In this document: piece after piece, positions 5,920-7,253 of the stretch
How positions within the stretch are numbered: the stretch's first letter is position 1
Layout of the letters: each line of letters starts with the position of its first letter
Assembly (NCBI GenBank): GCA_003509545.1
Contig: DOLC01000007.1
Span: forward strand, 1-7,253
Reading direction: 5' to 3'
DNA from: Peptococcaceae bacterium
Lineage (GTDB): Bacteria; Bacillota; DSM-521; Neomoorellales; Neomoorellaceae
DNA length: 7,253 bases
The notes under the pieces: generated by a model
The model's database searches: none
The model's input: only the letters and a program-made list of their open reading frames with translations
What the model was told of the DNA's origin: nothing
Position numbers and translations under genes: made by a program

Positions 5920-6234
5920 ATGCAGCTCTGGGGCGTGCTGGCCCTGATTTTTGTGTTGCTTATAGCAGTGTTCGCGGTGCAGAACGCCGTCCCGGTGGAC
6001 ATCCATTTTTTGAGGTGGACCTTCCCCGGGGTATCCCTGGTTATTGTTATTTTCGCCTCGGCCCTGGCCGGGGCGCTCATCGTGGTGTTTCTGGGAGTCC
6101 TGGGCTTTTTTAAGAACCGGCGCAAGAGGATTAGAGAAGCCCGGGCCAAGCAGCCCGAGGTAACGAAGGCCACCGAGGCCGGGAATGGCGGCGCCCTGGA
6201 GAAGGGGGACGGGCAGGGTCCGGGAGGCCCGTAG
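5920..6234 (+). CDS. LapA-domain (DUF1049-type) small membrane protein
   Basis: The 104-residue protein has two hydrophobic segments (residues 3-22 and 37-64) flanking QNAVPVDIHFLRWTFPGVSL, the typical pattern of the LapA/DUF1049 family: an AVQNxxPV turn, then a FLxW stretch and a second helix with small residues (ALAGALIV). A basic cytoplasmic stretch follows (FKNRRKRIREARAK, 64-77) and then a poorly conserved charged, glycine-rich tail. In Escherichia coli LapA assists control of lipopolysaccharide synthesis; in Gram-positive bacteria the role of such proteins is unknown, so only the membrane location and family are claimed. AAGGTGG (5904-5910) lies 9 bases before the ATG. A weak promoter (TTGAAC at 5867-5872, 18-base spacer, TATGAC at 5891-5896) may lie just upstream; otherwise it is read through from the PKD protein gene. 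Confidence 0.85.
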   Translation: MQLWGVLALIFVLLIAVFAVQNAVPVDIHFLRWTFPGVSLVIVIFASALAGALIVVFLGVLGFFKNRRKRIREARAKQPEVTKATEAGNGGALEKGDGQGPGGP

Positions 6235-6281
6235 GGGCGGCGGTCCGGGATGCGGGAACGGGCGGCCGCGGAAGAGGGGTC

Positions 6282-6311
6282 TTGGTACAGTACGGCCGGA
6301 AGGGCTATAAT
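6282..6311 (+). promoter_or_regulatory. Sigma-A-type promoter for the 193-residue protein
   Basis: TTGGTA (6282-6287) and a perfect TATAAT (6306-6311) are 18 bases apart. Transcription would start near 6318, giving a very short leader that still includes the GGAGGT Shine-Dalgarno (6323-6328). Confidence 0.6.
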
Positions 6312-6336
6312 ATAAAAAGTCGGGAGGTGGCTTCCT

Positions 6337-6918
6337 GTGGAAAAAATTAAGACGGCCCTGGAGATAGCCCTGGAAAGGGCTGCGGCCGTAAAAGTAGATC
6401 CGGAAAAGCTTTTGGAGATAGAGAACGTATCCCAGGGCAAGGTCCTGGGGGCGCGTTTCTTGAGCGACCAGGGGCTCAACCTGAAGGAAGAGCTCCTCAA
6501 GATCCGGCCGGAGGCCAGGCCGTACGTATTGAAAGGATTGGAGGAAACCTTCTTAAACAACCTCCGCCTGCCCCGGGACGGGGATACCATGAACACCAAC
6601 CGCCGGTGCATGGACGGCCTGCTCCAGATAAAGAAGAACCGTAGCCTGCTGAAGCAGGTATTCAAGGAGATTGAAATGCTCTTCCAATATTACGCCCGGT
6701 CTTTAGAACAGGCCTACCTCAATCTCAAGGAAGAATTCGCCGTAAAGGTGGCCCAAGGCGTTCGGGCTATGAACCTGTCCATGGGCGGCCGCACCGGCAT
6801 CAATGTGGAACACATGCCTGAATTCCAGGAGGAGTGGTTCCGCGTCCGGGACCAGCTCGCATCCCAGTATGACAGGGTCCTGGAGGAAAAGCGGGAGCAA
6901 ATAAGGAAGATAGATTGA
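6337..6918 (+). CDS. Conserved-looking helical protein of unknown function (193 residues)
   Basis: This gene starts with GTG, 8 bases after a strong GGAGGT. The product is soluble, charged and almost wholly alpha-helical by appearance, with no signal peptide or membrane segment. Helical stretches run at about 2-18, 48-58, 63-78, 88-140 (including LLKQVFKEIEMLFQYYARSL) and 162-192. A short glycine-bearing segment around 146-158 (LSMGGRTGINVEH) breaks the helices. The long central and final helices could form a coiled coil or helical bundle. I recognise no catalytic or binding motif and assign no function. It has its own promoter and a terminator-like hairpin after it, so it is probably a single-gene transcript. 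Codon use and the clean initiation signals make it very likely real. Confidence 0.85.
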   Translation: MEKIKTALEIALERAAAVKVDPEKLLEIENVSQGKVLGARFLSDQGLNLKEELLKIRPEARPYVLKGLEETFLNNLRLPRDGDTMNTNRRCMDGLLQIKKNRSLLKQVFKEIEMLFQYYARSLEQAYLNLKEEFAVKVAQGVRAMNLSMGGRTGINVEHMPEFQEEWFRVRDQLASQYDRVLEEKREQIRKID

Positions 6919-6931
6919 TTTAGGCGGCAAG

Positions 6932-6966
6932 GCCCCGCCCTCCGGCTTGAAGGGAGGGCGCAGGGC
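6932..6966 (+). terminator. Terminator-like hairpin after the 193-residue protein gene
   Basis: CGCCCTCC (6936-6943) pairs perfectly with GGAGGGCG (6953-6960) over a 9-base loop. GCCC (6932-6935) can extend the stem with GGGC (6963-6966) across a two-base bulge. The nearest T-run (TTTTT, 6982-6986) is 15 bases further on, so termination may be imperfect. Confidence 0.5.
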
Positions 6967-6987
6967 TGTATTCCGGGCATATTTTTA

Positions 6988-7016
6988 AAAGGATTTTTCC
7001 ATTTAGTAGCGAATAT
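6988..7016 (+). promoter_or_regulatory. Sigma-H-type promoter (stationary phase/sporulation)
   Basis: AAAGGATTT (6988-6996) matches the sigma-H -35 consensus RnAGGAwWW at every position. After an 11-base spacer, AGCGAATAT (7008-7016) matches the -10 consensus RnnGAATww at every position. It points rightwards to a gene not contained in the window, leaving a leader of at least 230 bases unless transcription serves a small RNA. Confidence 0.6.
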
Positions 7017-7116
7017 ATAAATCGTACAATTCTTAAAGAAGACGGGCACTTTAATTTCCCTTCGCCGGAGCCGTTCTGGCAAGGTAGGGGCAGGAGGAAA
7101 GGCTATAAGAAAGGCC

Positions 7117-7143
7117 GGGGCCGGGGGGAAGGGACAAAGGGGG
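7117..7143 (+). other. G-quadruplex motif
   Basis: Four G-runs (7117-7120, 7123-7128, 7131-7133, 7139-7143) are separated by loops of 2, 2 and 5 bases, fitting the G3+N1-7 rule. The motif is on the plus strand inside the leader that would be transcribed from the sigma-H-type promoter. Confidence 0.5.
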
Positions 7144-7253
7144 TGGACGTAAAGCCAGAGATACGATTTGTCGGAGCAGGCGGGTAGGGGTAAGGTTGAA
7201 CAACAGATGGTAGTTTAATAGGGGGGTATCTAATACTACAGCGTCAGATAGAG

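Larger units (their letters stand above)
6919..7253. other. Gene-free right end of the window
   Basis: These 335 bases hold the terminator-like hairpin, the sigma-H-type promoter, a purine-rich tract and the G-quadruplex motif, but no convincing gene. The only start with a plausible Shine-Dalgarno is the GTG at 7143, which gives 14 codons before TAG (7185-7187). Stops are frequent in all plus-strand frames, so the next gene probably begins beyond the window. Confidence 0.6.

Noticed and set aside
5892..6113. 73-codon plus-strand frame overlapping the lapA-like gene
   Set aside because: It starts just upstream in another frame, lacks a ribosome site and has no hydrophobic pattern, whereas the lapA frame matches its family.
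5850..6665. 271-codon minus-strand frame spanning the lapA-like gene and the next promoter
   Set aside because: It is Arg/Ser/Pro-rich and low in complexity, crosses a promoter and two supported plus-strand genes, and has no recognisable motif.
1..7253. CRISPR array, tRNA or rRNA genes, toxin-antitoxin or phage-defence cassette
   Set aside because: No regularly spaced repeats, no cloverleaf or rRNA-like stretches, and no defence-system domains were seen on either strand apart from the transposon-encoded TnpB.

Overview
The window looks like a piece of a moderately GC-rich Firmicutes chromosome, most likely an anaerobic, spore-forming clostridial lineage (Moorella/Desulfotomaculum/Peptococcaceae-like). 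This is inferred from three things: purine-rich Shine-Dalgarno sites with GTG and TTG starts, an exported protein with a copper-amine-oxidase N-terminal domain, and a promoter-like site that matches the sporulation/stationary-phase sigma-H consensus at every position. No rRNA, tRNA or species marker is present, so the taxon is not proven.

Layout. (1) Positions 1 to about 1350, minus strand: an IS607-family insertion sequence. tnpA (serine recombinase with a MerR-type DNA-binding head) overlaps by 32 bases the first 203 codons of tnpB (RNA-guided nuclease of the OrfB/TnpB family), which runs off the left edge. A good sigma-A-type promoter lies upstream of tnpA. (2) 1228-1575: non-coding, with an orphan strong Shine-Dalgarno sequence, a duplicated three-block module and a long perfect inverted repeat. 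(3) 1576-2463, minus strand: a complete bacterial voltage-gated sodium channel of the NaChBac (BacNav) type, with the selectivity filter TLESWAS, four S4 arginines and a C-terminal coiled coil. This is the most striking gene in the window. (4) A divergent intergenic region with a promoter and an operator-like palindrome, followed by a plus-strand gene of unknown function with an N-terminal helix-turn-helix (2662-3513). (5) 3736-5694: a secreted or cell-envelope protein with a signal peptide, a copper-amine-oxidase N-terminal-like domain, two PKD-like domains and an unrecognised 340-residue C-terminal half. (6) A 225-base leader rich in stem-loops, then a small LapA-domain membrane protein (5920-6234). 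(7) A separate promoter driving a 193-residue helical protein of unknown function (6337-6918), followed by a terminator-like hairpin. (8) 6919-7253: no convincing gene, but a sigma-H-type promoter and a G-quadruplex motif that may belong to a gene starting beyond the right edge.

No multi-gene pathway is evident. The genes look like separately transcribed envelope, membrane and regulatory genes next to a mobile element. The sodium channel and the HTH gene are divergently arranged, and the exported PKD protein and the LapA protein are both envelope-associated, but a functional link among them is only a guess.
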